Position numbers and translations under genes: made by a program
Shown here: piece after piece, positions 9,709 to 19,327 of the stretch
How positions within the stretch are numbered: position 1 is the first letter of the stretch
Layout of the letters: every line of letters begins with the position of its first letter
The notes under the pieces: model-generated
Seen by the model: the letters and a program-made list of their open reading frames with translations, nothing else
Told to the model about the DNA's origin: nothing
Database searches by the model: none
NCBI GenBank assembly: GCA_964512995.1
Contig: CAZELM010000002.1
Coordinates: forward strand, 62,001 to 126,000
From: CAZELM01 sp964512995
Lineage (GTDB): Bacteria > CSSED10-310
Direction of reading: 5' to 3'
DNA: 64,000 bases

Positions 9709-10092
9709 TCATGTGGTATATTTCAATCCAAGTGCCTGATTGATTGTGGAGATCAGAATATTGAAATCTACGGGTTTCTCCAGATAATAATGAACCCCCA
9801 GCGACTCAAGGTGTTTCAATCGCAGTGGAGTATTGTACGCTGACATTACAATCACCGGGATATTCAGCGAATACTTTTTTAGATGATCGAGGACCCCATA
9901 CCCATCTACCTTGGGCATACGCAAATCGAGCAAAAGCAGGTCGATCTTATCTTTTGACAATTTTTCAATAGCTTCATTGCCGTTCTGAGCTGTCAAAACC
10001 CGCATATTACTGTATTCACTATCCAAGCCCTCTTTCAAACTCCAGACAAAAGCACTTTCGTCATCAACGATTAAAATCGTGATTTTTTCCAT
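9709..10092 (-). CDS. Single-domain response regulator (CheY-like)
   Basis: A 127-residue receiver domain with no output domain. The acidic pair is D10/D11 (LIVDDES), the phospho-acceptor D56 lies in LLLLDLRMPKVDGYG, the switch Ser is in VIVMSAYN and the conserved Lys in YLEKPVD. The start at 10092 is chosen because AAGGAG precedes it by 7 bases; a longer frame to 10212 runs deep inside the kinase gene. It overlaps the end of the upstream kinase (10064-11215) by 29 bases, so kinase and receiver are almost certainly translated together as cognate partners. Confidence 0.9.
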   Translation of the reverse strand: MEKITILIVDDESAFVWSLKEGLDSEYSNMRVLTAQNGNEAIEKLSKDKIDLLLLDLRMPKVDGYGVLDHLKKYSLNIPVIVMSAYNTPLRLKHLESLGVHYYLEKPVDFNILISTINQALGLKYTT

Positions 10093-11215
10093 TACCAAAC
10101 TCCTTCCCAATTTGCTGTTCATCGATGAAATAAGCCGTATTATTACCTGCATGTCCCTCCGGCATTGTAATGTAAACCGTGGTTCCTTGGCCATGTTCAC
10201 TTTGTATCTCAATAGTGCTGTTCATTTTTGTCAGGATATTGCGAGTGATCACTAATCCAAGCCCTGTACCTTTTTCTTTTGTCGTAAAAAATGGGTTAAA
10301 CAGATTTTTAAGTTGGTCTCGTGGAATGCCACTTCCATTATCTTTGATCTTAATGCAAATACGTCCTCCAAGACGATATAAACTCATTCGGATTTCCGGT
10401 GTTTCACAATCAACTAATGCATCTAGCGCATTTGTGAAAACATTCAAAATAGCTTGATGCAATGCTCGAGAATCGATATATCCATACCGTGCTTCAAATG
10501 AAAAATCCGTTTTGATTTTGATCCCTCGATTGAGCGCATCCAGTTCCGCAATAGTCATGAATGTACCAAAGAATGCCATCAAATCGATATTTTCAGGTTT
10601 TGGGTCATCGAACATATTAAAATTTCTCAAAAGTTTGAGCAATTCTTCCAGTCTGACTATTTCCTCCAGAGTACGTTCAACGTATGTTCTTATGTTTTCG
10701 AGCGGAATCTGATCCATGTGTTCCAGTTTGGCTTTCAGAACCGTCAGAATCGTCTTGATATTATTGACTGGATTACAGATCTCGTGACGCAATCCAGAAA
10801 AAATGTACCCGATATTATCCATTAAATTTACAGCTTCAGCGATCGACTCAAGTCTCGATTTTTCAGTGATATCCTGAAAAAAAAGCCACAATAATGCTCC
10901 TTCGGGATGAATGATCCGGTAGTGCAACAACCGTTTTTCACACTGAACAGTGTTATTTTGAAGCAAGATCGCATTTAATGTGAGTGGTTGGGGAAGAAAC
11001 AGATCATAAAAAAATATAAAATCACCGCTTTTATTCAGATTTCGAAAAATATTCTGTGAATATTTATTTTGATGTTTCAGTTTCTGTTTATCATGATCGA
11101 GAATAATTAATCCAATGTTTAATGCATCCATGGCTTGTGAAATCACTTCAAATATCCTGCATTCCAGGTTATTTTCCGGGCAAAACAGATAAGACTGCAA
11201 ACCGTTCAATCCCAT
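10064..11215 (-). CDS. PAS-like sensor histidine kinase
   Basis: A 383-residue soluble kinase. Residues about 20-120 form a PAS-like sensor (ends LWLFFQDITEKSRLE). The phospho-acceptor is H144 in GLRHEICNPVNNIK, an 'HE-x-x-NP' box as in NtrB-like kinases. The ATPase domain shows NVFTNALDAL, DNGSGIP, FTTKEKGTGLGL and GTTVYITMP. It overlaps the downstream receiver gene by 29 bases, so that receiver is the probable target. The upstream neighbour, 92 bases away on the same strand, is a receiver-PAS protein. The ribosome site at 11215 is weak, so the start is less sure than the domains. Confidence 0.87.
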   Translation of the reverse strand: MGLNGLQSYLFCPENNLECRIFEVISQAMDALNIGLIILDHDKQKLKHQNKYSQNIFRNLNKSGDFIFFYDLFLPQPLTLNAILLQNNTVQCEKRLLHYRIIHPEGALLWLFFQDITEKSRLESIAEAVNLMDNIGYIFSGLRHEICNPVNNIKTILTVLKAKLEHMDQIPLENIRTYVERTLEEIVRLEELLKLLRNFNMFDDPKPENIDLMAFFGTFMTIAELDALNRGIKIKTDFSFEARYGYIDSRALHQAILNVFTNALDALVDCETPEIRMSLYRLGGRICIKIKDNGSGIPRDQLKNLFNPFFTTKEKGTGLGLVITRNILTKMNSTIEIQSEHGQGTTVYITMPEGHAGNNTAYFIDEQQIGKEFGNGKNHDFNR

Positions 11216-11307
11216 ATCACACTCTGAAAATCTATCAATGAGTTGCAGGATTCAGATTTCCGTTATCCAGCTTCCAATGAAATTCATGAGAGAGCCGGAG
11301 TTTTCGA

Positions 11308-12279
11308 TTACTCAGCATCACCATTCGGATCCAAATTCTGTAAGCAATCTGGGCAGATGCTATGACTGAATTCGGTATCAGAATGCATTCGAAGAAATTC
11401 TTCAATCTGTCTCCAATACCCTCCATCATCCCGGACTTTCCTGCAAGACACGCAGATAGGCAGCAAGCCACTGAAAGCTCTCACTTTATCGAGGGCTTCT
11501 TTTAAATTGAAAATCAAGGTTTCTCTTTCTTGATCCATTGCTTTTTGTTCTGTGATATCCCGAGCAACTGAAGCCAAGGCGATTCGATTCCCTTTATCGT
11601 CTCGGATGATAGAACACGACAAGGACACGGGAAAGCGGGATCCATCCTTTCGATTATGCAGAACTTCACCTCGCCACTCCACATCAGCAGACGTCGACAG
11701 CAACCGAACAATATTATCATTCTCGTCCCGATGAACCCAAATGACTTGACTTGTTTCCCCCAAGATTTCCGACTCAGGATATTTGTACGTGCTGCAAAAC
11801 ATCCGATTCACAAAGATAATTTTCCCGTTCAAATCGGTGATGAAAATACTGTCATTCACATTCATAATGGCATGCATTAAAAGACGGCTTAACTTTTCGG
11901 ATTCTTTGAACATGATCGCATTATTAACGGTCAAAGGTAATACCTTGAGGTAATTTCTATCCATGTCTTTGACTATATAATCATATGCGCCATTCTTCAT
12001 GGCCTTGATTGCAATTTCTTCATCTCCAGCGCCGGTAATGACAATAATGGGAATGTTCTTGATTCTATGGATGATATCAAAAGCGTTGCCATCTCCCAAT
12101 AAATAATCGACCAGAACGATATCGAAAACCTGGGAGTTCAGAACTTGTTCTGTCGATGCAACTGAATCCACAATCGTGCATTGATAGGGAAGCCCGGATT
12201 CCTGAACAAATTGTTGAAATATCATCTGGTCGATGAGATTATCTTCAACCATTAGTATTCTGGTTGGTTTCCGTGTCAT
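11308..12279 (-). CDS. Receiver-PAS protein with C-terminal four-Cys motif
   Basis: A 323-residue protein. A receiver domain occupies 1-120 (E12/D13, phospho-acceptor D58 in IVLVDYLLGDG). A PAS domain follows at about 135-255 (ending SVARDITEQKAM). A short coiled linker leads to a compact C-terminal unit: C276-x2-C279 (PICVSCRKVRDDGGYW), then H306 and C309-x2-C312 (HSICPDC). The same C-terminal unit is found on many receiver/PAS/GGDEF proteins of environmental bacteria; the Cys spacing suggests a metal-binding knuckle, but I know of no proven role. There is no kinase or DNA-binding domain, so it probably relays the signal by protein contacts. Confidence 0.85.
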   Translation of the reverse strand: MTRKPTRILMVEDNLIDQMIFQQFVQESGLPYQCTIVDSVASTEQVLNSQVFDIVLVDYLLGDGNAFDIIHRIKNIPIIVITGAGDEEIAIKAMKNGAYDYIVKDMDRNYLKVLPLTVNNAIMFKESEKLSRLLMHAIMNVNDSIFITDLNGKIIFVNRMFCSTYKYPESEILGETSQVIWVHRDENDNIVRLLSTSADVEWRGEVLHNRKDGSRFPVSLSCSIIRDDKGNRIALASVARDITEQKAMDQERETLIFNLKEALDKVRAFSGLLPICVSCRKVRDDGGYWRQIEEFLRMHSDTEFSHSICPDCLQNLDPNGDAE

Positions 12280-12367
12280 GTGGGAATGGTTTTCCTTCTA
12301 ACTCAATTGAATGAATACAAATGTTAAAATGAACTGACCTTTATAATTGCGTCAGAATCCCGTTACA

Positions 12368-12790
12368 TTAATTCATTGGAGGCAACTCCGCTGCACTCCA
12401 GTAATTTAACAGATGCTTCATGTTATCTAAGAAGACTGAATAATCAAACTGTTTGAGCAGGTATCCGGAGACTCCCAGCCGATAACACTCCAAAATATCC
12501 GTAACCTCCCCGGATGTTGTGAGAACAATCACCGGGATCAATCTCAACTTGTCATGTTGCTTGACTTCCCTTAACAGTTCCATCCCGCTCAATCTGGGAG
12601 TATTTAAATCCAATAAAATAATGGATGGTCGTTTGTTTTTTATGTTGAGGAGGTAATCCAGAGCTTTCTCACCATCTGAGGCGACCTTCAATTCAATCAT
12701 ACAGTTCAAATCTTTCAACGCCTGTTCAAGATTCATGACGTCTGAAACATCATCTTCGACAAGTAGAATTGTTGAAAGGGCTTTCACCAT
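12368..12790 (-). CDS. Single-domain response regulator (RcpA-like)
   Basis: A 140-residue receiver domain with GGGAG about 6 bases before the ATG. The acidic residues are in LLVEDDVSD, the phospho-acceptor D61 is in SIILLDLNTPRLSGME, and the switch region is VIVLTTSGE. The LDLNTPRxSG form and the KALDYL segment are typical of RcpA-type receivers that pair with phytochrome-like or PAS kinases. An unusual point is YLLKQFDYS, where most receivers have K-P; here Pro is replaced by Gln. It begins the minus-strand signalling set of four genes. Confidence 0.88.
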   Translation of the reverse strand: MVKALSTILLVEDDVSDVMNLEQALKDLNCMIELKVASDGEKALDYLLNIKNKRPSIILLDLNTPRLSGMELLREVKQHDKLRLIPVIVLTTSGEVTDILECYRLGVSGYLLKQFDYSVFLDNMKHLLNYWSAAELPPMN

Positions 12791-12814
12791 TTTTACTCCC
12801 GTGCTTATTTTCTC

Positions 12815-13993
12815 ATGATGCCGAATCCATGGAAAACACCTGTCGTGTATTCTATTCTATTTTTCCATAAACGCAAGTTTGAACGATCAGACGGCTGTCC
12901 AATTTTCGACCCGATGTTCACCTCCCAAATGCATATGAACCAGCGCTTCCTCCAGATCGATGAATGGCAGAGAGCACGGTCAGACTATGACAAAACTGCT
13001 TCCCCTAAAAAAATAAACTTGAAGCAACGGATCGAATCGATTAGGTTTTATCAGGGTTTAAGCCCCCAGAGGTATGACAATATTCCGTTTCAATATCGGC
13101 ATCCTGCTGTCGATAAAGGAGGGACGCCATTGCCACGATGTTTTTTTGTCAGTGATTTGCATGGGAATTACGATAGATATCAGAAGCTGTTAGATTGCAT
13201 CCTCAGAGAGCAGCCAGAGATCGTGTTTATCGGCGGCGATCTTCTCCCATCGGGTCTACGATCCGTTTCCGATCTTCAAACTGGTCATCCGGATTTCATC
13301 CGTGATTACCTGTCTCTTGCTCTCGATTCACTTCGGACAACTATGGGAGATCAATATCCTGAAATTTTTGTGATCATGGGGAACGATGATTGCCGGGGAG
13401 AAGAGCCGGCGATTACTGAAATGTCGAGTCAGGGACTATGGAAATATTGCCATCAACAGCGATATGAATGCGGACGATTCCACATCTACGGCTATTCCTA
13501 TATTCCACCGACACCCTTTCGGCTAAAAGATTGGGAGCGTTATGATGTCAGTCAGTATGTGGATCCTGGCTGCTCTGCTCCAAATACCGGAATCCGCACA
13601 TTTCCCGTTCCCGAAGACGAAATTCAATATTCAACGATCAAAGACGATTTGAAAAAGCTGGCGGGAAAAGATGATGTATCCCAAGGCATCTTTCTGTTCC
13701 ATGCACCACCTTATCGATCAAATCTGGATCGGGCTGCATTGGATGATAAATGGATCAATATGGTTCCCCTCGATGTTCACATCGGGAGCATTGCCATCGC
13801 GAATTTCATCTCATTGAGCCAACCTCTTGTCACGCTCCATGGTCATGTCCACGAATCCACACGATTGACTGGTTTCTGGCACCAAAAATTCGGGCGTACC
13901 CATTCATTCAATGCAGCACATGATGGACCGGAGTTGGTCTTGATCCGGTTTGATCCGGAAAACCTGGACGAAGCCACCCATCACCTGATCTGA
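12815..13993 (+). CDS. Calcineurin-like metallophosphoesterase
   Basis: All metal-binding motifs of the family are present in order: VSDLHGN (D-x-H), FIGGDLLP (GD), IMGNDDCRG (GN-x-D), LFHAPPY (H) and LHGHVHES (GHxH). The third motif has Asp in place of the usual His of GNHE, as in YfcE/MJ0936-type phosphodiesterases. It probably hydrolyses a phosphodiester or phosphoprotein in the cytoplasm; the substrate is unknown. The start is unsure: the ATG at 12815 lies only 24 bases from the divergent receiver gene and lacks a ribosome site. ATGs at 12914, 12929 or 12935 may be used instead. All conserved motifs lie well downstream of these. Confidence 0.8.
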   Translation: MMPNPWKTPVVYSILFFHKRKFERSDGCPIFDPMFTSQMHMNQRFLQIDEWQRARSDYDKTASPKKINLKQRIESIRFYQGLSPQRYDNIPFQYRHPAVDKGGTPLPRCFFVSDLHGNYDRYQKLLDCILREQPEIVFIGGDLLPSGLRSVSDLQTGHPDFIRDYLSLALDSLRTTMGDQYPEIFVIMGNDDCRGEEPAITEMSSQGLWKYCHQQRYECGRFHIYGYSYIPPTPFRLKDWERYDVSQYVDPGCSAPNTGIRTFPVPEDEIQYSTIKDDLKKLAGKDDVSQGIFLFHAPPYRSNLDRAALDDKWINMVPLDVHIGSIAIANFISLSQPLVTLHGHVHESTRLTGFWHQKFGRTHSFNAAHDGPELVLIRFDPENLDEATHHLI

Positions 13994-14030
13994 CCCGTCG
14001 CTCCATCAGATCACGTTCGCCGGTTCTCTT

Positions 14031-17000
14031 CTACCAATTCCCGCCCGTGTCAGAAAAATCAATCGACCTTTTCTTGAGGGACAATGGTTTCGCCGGATCC
14101 GTTATCGCTCCGATTTTAACCGCATAACTGCTCTTCCGCTCGATATCCGCATCGGTCAGTACCTGAACATCCAGCAGACCATTACTTGCATATCCCGTTC
14201 TCAGATAATTCAGCTCTCCAAGGCACAAACTCCAGCCTTCCAGCCAACTCATCAGTTCTGTTTTCTGTTGCGCTGTTCCTGTGAAATGGATCAGCAGATC
14301 AATATCGCTCCCCGCCTGCGCAGTTCCATTTTTCGTGCTACCGAAGACATATAAAGCCTTGACACCGAATCGATCCGGATCGAGTTCTGAAGCGATTTTT
14401 TCCGCCATTCGCATCCGCCATTGCCAATGATCATCGGACACCTGTTCTGAACTTTCCGACATCAGGGAAGTCGATGGAACAGGAGAAGCAATGGTTTTAA
14501 CGGAACTGGGCAGCGATAAAAAGCCGACGGCTTCCTCCAGATCCGCATTCATCAGAATTCTCAGAATTCTTCCGTCATAGGATTTCGGGACATCAATGAC
14601 CCGGACAGTATCCGCCAGATGCTGATAACTCGGTAAAATATCAGGAAGAATATTATAGGAGTTCAGTAAGAACCGTTCATTGAATATCACTTCCGGATCA
14701 TCCGGGTAAAGCGGCAAGTATCGAATATTGGATTCGACCAGATCTTGAAAAAAGTGAGTCCCGAAAGACAGCTCAGGAGTATAATTTCCTTTTTTCTTGG
14801 CAATTTCGATCAACATCGCCGTTTTATTGAAATCAGAATAAGTGACCTTGACACCCAGTTTGATATCTCCCCGGCTACCCCATCGACCTGGACCCATCAG
14901 GATGAACTGCCGTTTGGGGAGGAGTTTATTGAGTTGGGCAACGATCCAACCGATAGCATTGAGATCCTCCAGACTGCTGACCTGTGAGTATCTATCCGGA
15001 TCGACATAAACGATATGCGTGATATCAGGGACTCTGCCATTGGAAATATACCGTTTGGCGGTGAAGATAATTCTATTTTTAGGAATATCCTGGGGTATTG
15101 GGGATGCGCTGTTATCCGATGAATAGCTCTGAGGTCTGCATTGCAGCAGATAAAAATCCTTGCCATCGGACGCGAATTCGATATCCACTGGGCAATTCAG
15201 ATTATCTTTAAGAACTTGTAGCACCGAATGAAGTTGTGAAACGAATTTTGTATCTTTGATCAAACCTTCGAATGTGACAACGAGCGTATCCGTATCATAA
15301 TCGATGAGCGCTCCAGGCCGCTTGATCTGCCCATCTTTATATATGGATACCAACCGTTTCAAACCCGGGAATTCCGCTCCGCTCTCACGCAGCAGATCGG
15401 TAATCTCCACTGTTTCAAAGCTATTGGTTTCCATATTGATCACATCGATTTTATGAGGAGAATAACGAAGCATTTCATCGGGAGATATATTGACCTTCAG
15501 ATTGGGCTGGCCGGGAGCGATCAGGATCGGGTAATCATCACTGAGCCGATCAACCGCACGAGTTCCCAATCCGGGCACAAGCCGGATCAATCCATCTTCT
15601 CTTTTGATGCGTGGAGACCATCTGAACTCATTATTACTGAACGCGACACCGGCAAAACTGGGCAGGAAGTAGCGTCCCATCTTTGTACCGACGACCTCCT
15701 GAAGCAAAATGCCCATCTCTTCGTTGAAATCCAGTAATCCACGCTCGGTGCGGTATTGAATCGGATCCGGGCTGAAAGTTGATGCATAAACTTCAGCGAT
15801 TGCATCCATCAATGCTTCCAGACGCCGTTTCTTGTTCCCCTGATTGGCAATAAAAAGACTCTTATATTTTCCGGAAAAAGCGGTACCTAGGCTATCCTCT
15901 AACAGACTGGAACTCCGGACAATCAACGGTCGATCACCAAAATCATCCAGTGCTAAAGCCAGACCTTTTACAATCTCCGGCGGGAAATATGAATTCTTGA
16001 ACATCTGGATGATCTGGGGATATTCCATCCGGATCTGATCGATTTCCTTATATTTCTGTTCCACAACATCTTCAAGGTTGTTGTAATGCAAAAAATTAAC
16101 CAGACTGTCGGATGTGACAAACCAGGTTTTTGGGATTTTCACATTGTCCAGGATATCTTTAACTTCTTCCGATTTTCGCAGAATTTTAGAAGCAAGAAAT
16201 AATCCGGCACTTTTTCCACCGAGCCGGCCGCGGCCTCCTGTGGGATGAATAATATTCTGCATGAGATCATAAAAATCCGATACTTCAATGAACTGCTTCG
16301 CAATATTAATGAATTCCAGTCTCGCGAAGAAGAATCGACGAATCAGAGAAACCTTCAGACCCTTTTCAGCGGGTGGAGAAATCTCTGCTGCCAGGTTCCG
16401 ATACCGTGTCAATGCATCCACGATCTCAGCCAGAGTGCTGCTGTTGTTTTCGATCGTTTTGAGCAAAAAGCTGGCTTTATCTTCCTGTATCCATTTATGA
16501 ATGAGTTCGAGAATTTCCTTGTCTTCCAGATAATTCTCTGCCAGCTTGAAAATTTCATCACTCATGTGCAGGATACTGTCCATTGTTTTTCGCTGACTCG
16601 GGACATTGGACTCCTCATGCAAATCCAATTCAGATGCTTTCGCTTGCCCTCCTAGTTTTTTAAGGAGGATGGATGCTTCTTCGTTCCCGCTCCAACAAAG
16701 ATGATTCATCATCTTGCGTGCAATTTGGATAAACAAATTCTGGTCGGTTGTCCGGAGCAGATCAAGGATGACCGGCCAATCTCCGCTTGCTCTTTTTGAT
16801 GCTTTTTGGGAGGAACTGGATTCGATATCCTGAATCACTTCCCGATGTTTGATATAAAAAATCGTATTCCCCAGCCGCTGTCCGATGTTGGCCAGCAGTT
16901 TCTGTTCTTCTTCCAGGAACACATCGACGCTATCGATGGGCGGCCGTTGCATATAATAAACACATAATGAACCAAGGATACGTTCCTGAACATTGATATT

Positions 17001-17255
17001 CGAACACAAGCGCCAGGGGGTTTCGATCACATTGGCGGTTTGAAAAATCTTGTCTTCATAGACAATGCGAGCGCCACAGATCTCGGGAAACTGAAATCCC
17101 AATGGAATGGCTTGCACGACCAACTCAAATTTTTTGTTAAAATCATAAAACTTGTTGTTTAATATATCTTCGATCTTATAAAGACAATTCAATTCTTTTG
17201 TGCGTTCCTGTAGATCTCTATAAATTCTCTGTACCGATTGATCTGACATGTTCAT
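14031..17255 (-). CDS. GAF-like / PPDK_N / Pol-beta nucleotidyltransferase fusion protein
   Basis: A 1074-residue cytoplasmic protein. Residues about 25-145 resemble a GAF sensor. A PEP synthase-type ATP-grasp domain (PPDK_N) covers about 340-705, with GRLGGKSAGLFLA, RPLIVRSSSLLEDS and DFYLLQCRPQS. A following region carries GPGRWGSRGD and FGTHFFQDL. The C-terminus (about 968-1074) is a minimal nucleotidyltransferase with VFGSTKNGTAQAGSDIDLL (G-S and D-x-D) plus a third Asp in LLDVQVL. The classical PEP-utilising swivelling His domain and PEP/pyruvate barrel are absent, so it is not PEP synthase. It overlaps the upstream PPDK_N gene by 4 bases (ATGA) and is translationally coupled to it. Function unknown. 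Confidence 0.82.
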   Translation of the reverse strand: MNMSDQSVQRIYRDLQERTKELNCLYKIEDILNNKFYDFNKKFELVVQAIPLGFQFPEICGARIVYEDKIFQTANVIETPWRLCSNINVQERILGSLCVYYMQRPPIDSVDVFLEEEQKLLANIGQRLGNTIFYIKHREVIQDIESSSSQKASKRASGDWPVILDLLRTTDQNLFIQIARKMMNHLCWSGNEEASILLKKLGGQAKASELDLHEESNVPSQRKTMDSILHMSDEIFKLAENYLEDKEILELIHKWIQEDKASFLLKTIENNSSTLAEIVDALTRYRNLAAEISPPAEKGLKVSLIRRFFFARLEFINIAKQFIEVSDFYDLMQNIIHPTGGRGRLGGKSAGLFLASKILRKSEEVKDILDNVKIPKTWFVTSDSLVNFLHYNNLEDVVEQKYKEIDQIRMEYPQIIQMFKNSYFPPEIVKGLALALDDFGDRPLIVRSSSLLEDSLGTAFSGKYKSLFIANQGNKKRRLEALMDAIAEVYASTFSPDPIQYRTERGLLDFNEEMGILLQEVVGTKMGRYFLPSFAGVAFSNNEFRWSPRIKREDGLIRLVPGLGTRAVDRLSDDYPILIAPGQPNLKVNISPDEMLRYSPHKIDVINMETNSFETVEITDLLRESGAEFPGLKRLVSIYKDGQIKRPGALIDYDTDTLVVTFEGLIKDTKFVSQLHSVLQVLKDNLNCPVDIEFASDGKDFYLLQCRPQSYSSDNSASPIPQDIPKNRIIFTAKRYISNGRVPDITHIVYVDPDRYSQVSSLEDLNAIGWIVAQLNKLLPKRQFILMGPGRWGSRGDIKLGVKVTYSDFNKTAMLIEIAKKKGNYTPELSFGTHFFQDLVESNIRYLPLYPDDPEVIFNERFLLNSYNILPDILPSYQHLADTVRVIDVPKSYDGRILRILMNADLEEAVGFLSLPSSVKTIASPVPSTSLMSESSEQVSDDHWQWRMRMAEKIASELDPDRFGVKALYVFGSTKNGTAQAGSDIDLLIHFTGTAQQKTELMSWLEGWSLCLGELNYLRTGYASNGLLDVQVLTDADIERKSSYAVKIGAITDPAKPLSLKKRSIDFSDTGGNW

Positions 17256-18994
17256 ATCGTAATGATTCCCTTTCCTGTTCTTCCGTCGACTTTAACGGTT
17301 AGTTTTCCGGGAGTTTTGATGTGCCGCACAAACTCTCCCTCATTGATTGCGTCCTGATGGTTCAGCCAATCCCAGTTGATTCGATAAGGTCCATAATGGT
17401 TGACAGAGAAGTAGTTCACCTGAAAACTGGAGAGGTTATGGAAAAAATGAGAGCCTTGGCTTAATTCGGTCCGCATATTCGGCAGAGTAGCTTCTACGAT
17501 CACTTTTGCCCCGCAGATCTGGCTCCAGTTGACAGGTATCCCCAACCAAGGATCAGAACTCCCCCATCGACCAAATCCGATTAACAAAAAAGGGGTTTTG
17601 GATTGGAGCAATGATGTGTTGCGTTTTTCGATTTCCTGAGCGATCTGCCGGGTGTATTTCGCATCAAAAACTCCCGGTTTCACATAAACGATATCTTCAA
17701 TGGAGCGAACGCTGCCATTTCCCATCACTCGATCCGAAGCAATAATGACGCTCTCAGACGCCAATTCTCCATCCTCAATTTCTACTTGCTCATGAGAAAC
17801 GACCATCGGACGGACCTGCAGTAATCCAAACCGTGCGGTGACCGGTGATGAAGAATTAATGGTCAATGCAAACTCGATCTCAACTTCAGCCTTTGCCAGA
17901 TTTTCACAGAGCGGCAGGACTTCTTTTATCAATCGATTCAGTGGTAAGAGTTCCAGATCCAAAATCGGAGCAAAATTGATGATTCGCGGTCCGTTTCCAT
18001 CCAGACCCACATTGATCCGATCCGATTGAATATCAAATGTCGAAGCGATGAATCGGAGCGTATCATCGGATTCTGCATCCCTCAGATCCGCACTGATCAG
18101 GTATTCGGTTTCTTTCATGGGATCATACGTCAAAGACTTACCCATATTGACTGCCCAGAACTGGTTCTGCGATTGTTTTAACAGATCACGAGCCGCTCCG
18201 ACGGGTGGTTTTGCACGAGGATATGCAGGAGAATATGTCCAGACCATTCCCCCATCCACAATGGCTTTCCCCAATCCCAATGCCAGATCCACGACACCAT
18301 GTTCCGGCTTGGCTTTGCCAATCGGATAATAATTATAACTTCGCGCCACACCCGAAATAGTTGGATAGAAGCGGTCTCCATGCCGCAAACCCACAACCTC
18401 CTGAATGATTACGGCCATTTTTTCATCTTCTATCCGATGATTTGTTGCCTTGAAATAATCTTTTGCCTCTTTGAAAAATGTTGAAGCATAAACAAATTTA
18501 ATGGCTTCAACGAGTCTTCGAAAACGCGATTCCGGTTCCTGCTGATTATTGGGAATCATTTTTGTTCCATAGATGCCCGCAAACGGTTCGAATTTCGCGT
18601 CTTCCAGTAAACTGGATGACCGTATGGCCAGCGGTGTTTTGACATTTCGAATCAATGCCCATATATCACCAACCAAAATGGCCGGGAGATCTGCTTTTTG
18701 GAAGTGATGCGCAATGATCTCGTCCGATGAATCTGAGTAGGCCAGTTCATAAAGATTGTTTTGTTTCAGAAACAAATCAAAAAACGACGTCGATATCACC
18801 GTCAGACGTGGAATGTTCACCTCGATCTGATGAAATGGACTCCCTTTGTATTTTTGATCCAATGCTTTTTTTATTTGGGCCAGTCCGTGAGCTTTTCCTC
18901 CGATACCACCATCGCCGATAACCGTAAAATCTTCCAGAGAATCGAAAAATTTTCTATCATATTCATGCCATTTATGGCTATTGCCGTCTTCCAT
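17252..18994 (-). CDS. PPDK_N (PEP/pyruvate-binding) domain protein
   Basis: A 580-residue protein with a strong ribosome site (GGAGGGGG) about 8 bases upstream. The ATP-grasp nucleotide-binding domain of pyruvate phosphate dikinase/PEP synthase spans about 25-400: GIGGKAHGLAQIKKAL, TPLAIRSSSLLEDAKFEP, VVGLRHGDRFYP and GLLQVRPMVV. The C-terminal region shares GFGRWGSSDPWLG and SQGSHFFHNL with the downstream partner, so the two are paralogs. No phosphocarrier His domain or PEP barrel is present. The ATGA overlap with the next gene suggests a complex of the two proteins. Confidence 0.83.
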   Translation of the reverse strand: MEDGNSHKWHEYDRKFFDSLEDFTVIGDGGIGGKAHGLAQIKKALDQKYKGSPFHQIEVNIPRLTVISTSFFDLFLKQNNLYELAYSDSSDEIIAHHFQKADLPAILVGDIWALIRNVKTPLAIRSSSLLEDAKFEPFAGIYGTKMIPNNQQEPESRFRRLVEAIKFVYASTFFKEAKDYFKATNHRIEDEKMAVIIQEVVGLRHGDRFYPTISGVARSYNYYPIGKAKPEHGVVDLALGLGKAIVDGGMVWTYSPAYPRAKPPVGAARDLLKQSQNQFWAVNMGKSLTYDPMKETEYLISADLRDAESDDTLRFIASTFDIQSDRINVGLDGNGPRIINFAPILDLELLPLNRLIKEVLPLCENLAKAEVEIEFALTINSSSPVTARFGLLQVRPMVVSHEQVEIEDGELASESVIIASDRVMGNGSVRSIEDIVYVKPGVFDAKYTRQIAQEIEKRNTSLLQSKTPFLLIGFGRWGSSDPWLGIPVNWSQICGAKVIVEATLPNMRTELSQGSHFFHNLSSFQVNYFSVNHYGPYRINWDWLNHQDAINEGEFVRHIKTPGKLTVKVDGRTGKGIITI

Positions 18995-19228
18995 CCAATC
19001 ACCCCCTCCACAAGTCTATTTTACATTTACACCCTTTCCGCAGGTCCGATGTCGGTATTTCCATCTAAACGCACGCAAAAAACCAATGGATAAAACCGGG
19101 AGATGGTATCCGGAATTGACCCCATCGCGTCACAAGACAGATATACTCCTTCCCGACAAATACATCCGTTTCCCATGATAACTCCATCTTCATTATCTTA
19201 TCAGAAAGATCCTGCAATCGCACCTCTC

Positions 19229-19263
19229 AAAAAAAAGCTCCAGTTTGGAACCGGAGCTTTTTA
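19229..19263 (-). terminator. Rho-independent terminator of glutamate dehydrogenase
   Basis: The inverted repeat AAGCTCC-G-GTT / AAC-C-GGAGCTT forms a long stem with a short loop. On the minus strand it is followed by eight T, and it lies 65 bases after the dehydrogenase stop codon. On the plus strand five T follow, so it may act both ways. Confidence 0.85.
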
Positions 19264-19327
19264 TCTTCATTAAAACAAAAATCAAGATGAACAAAATTGA
19301 CAGAATTTTAAAAGTGTAACTGTGGGA

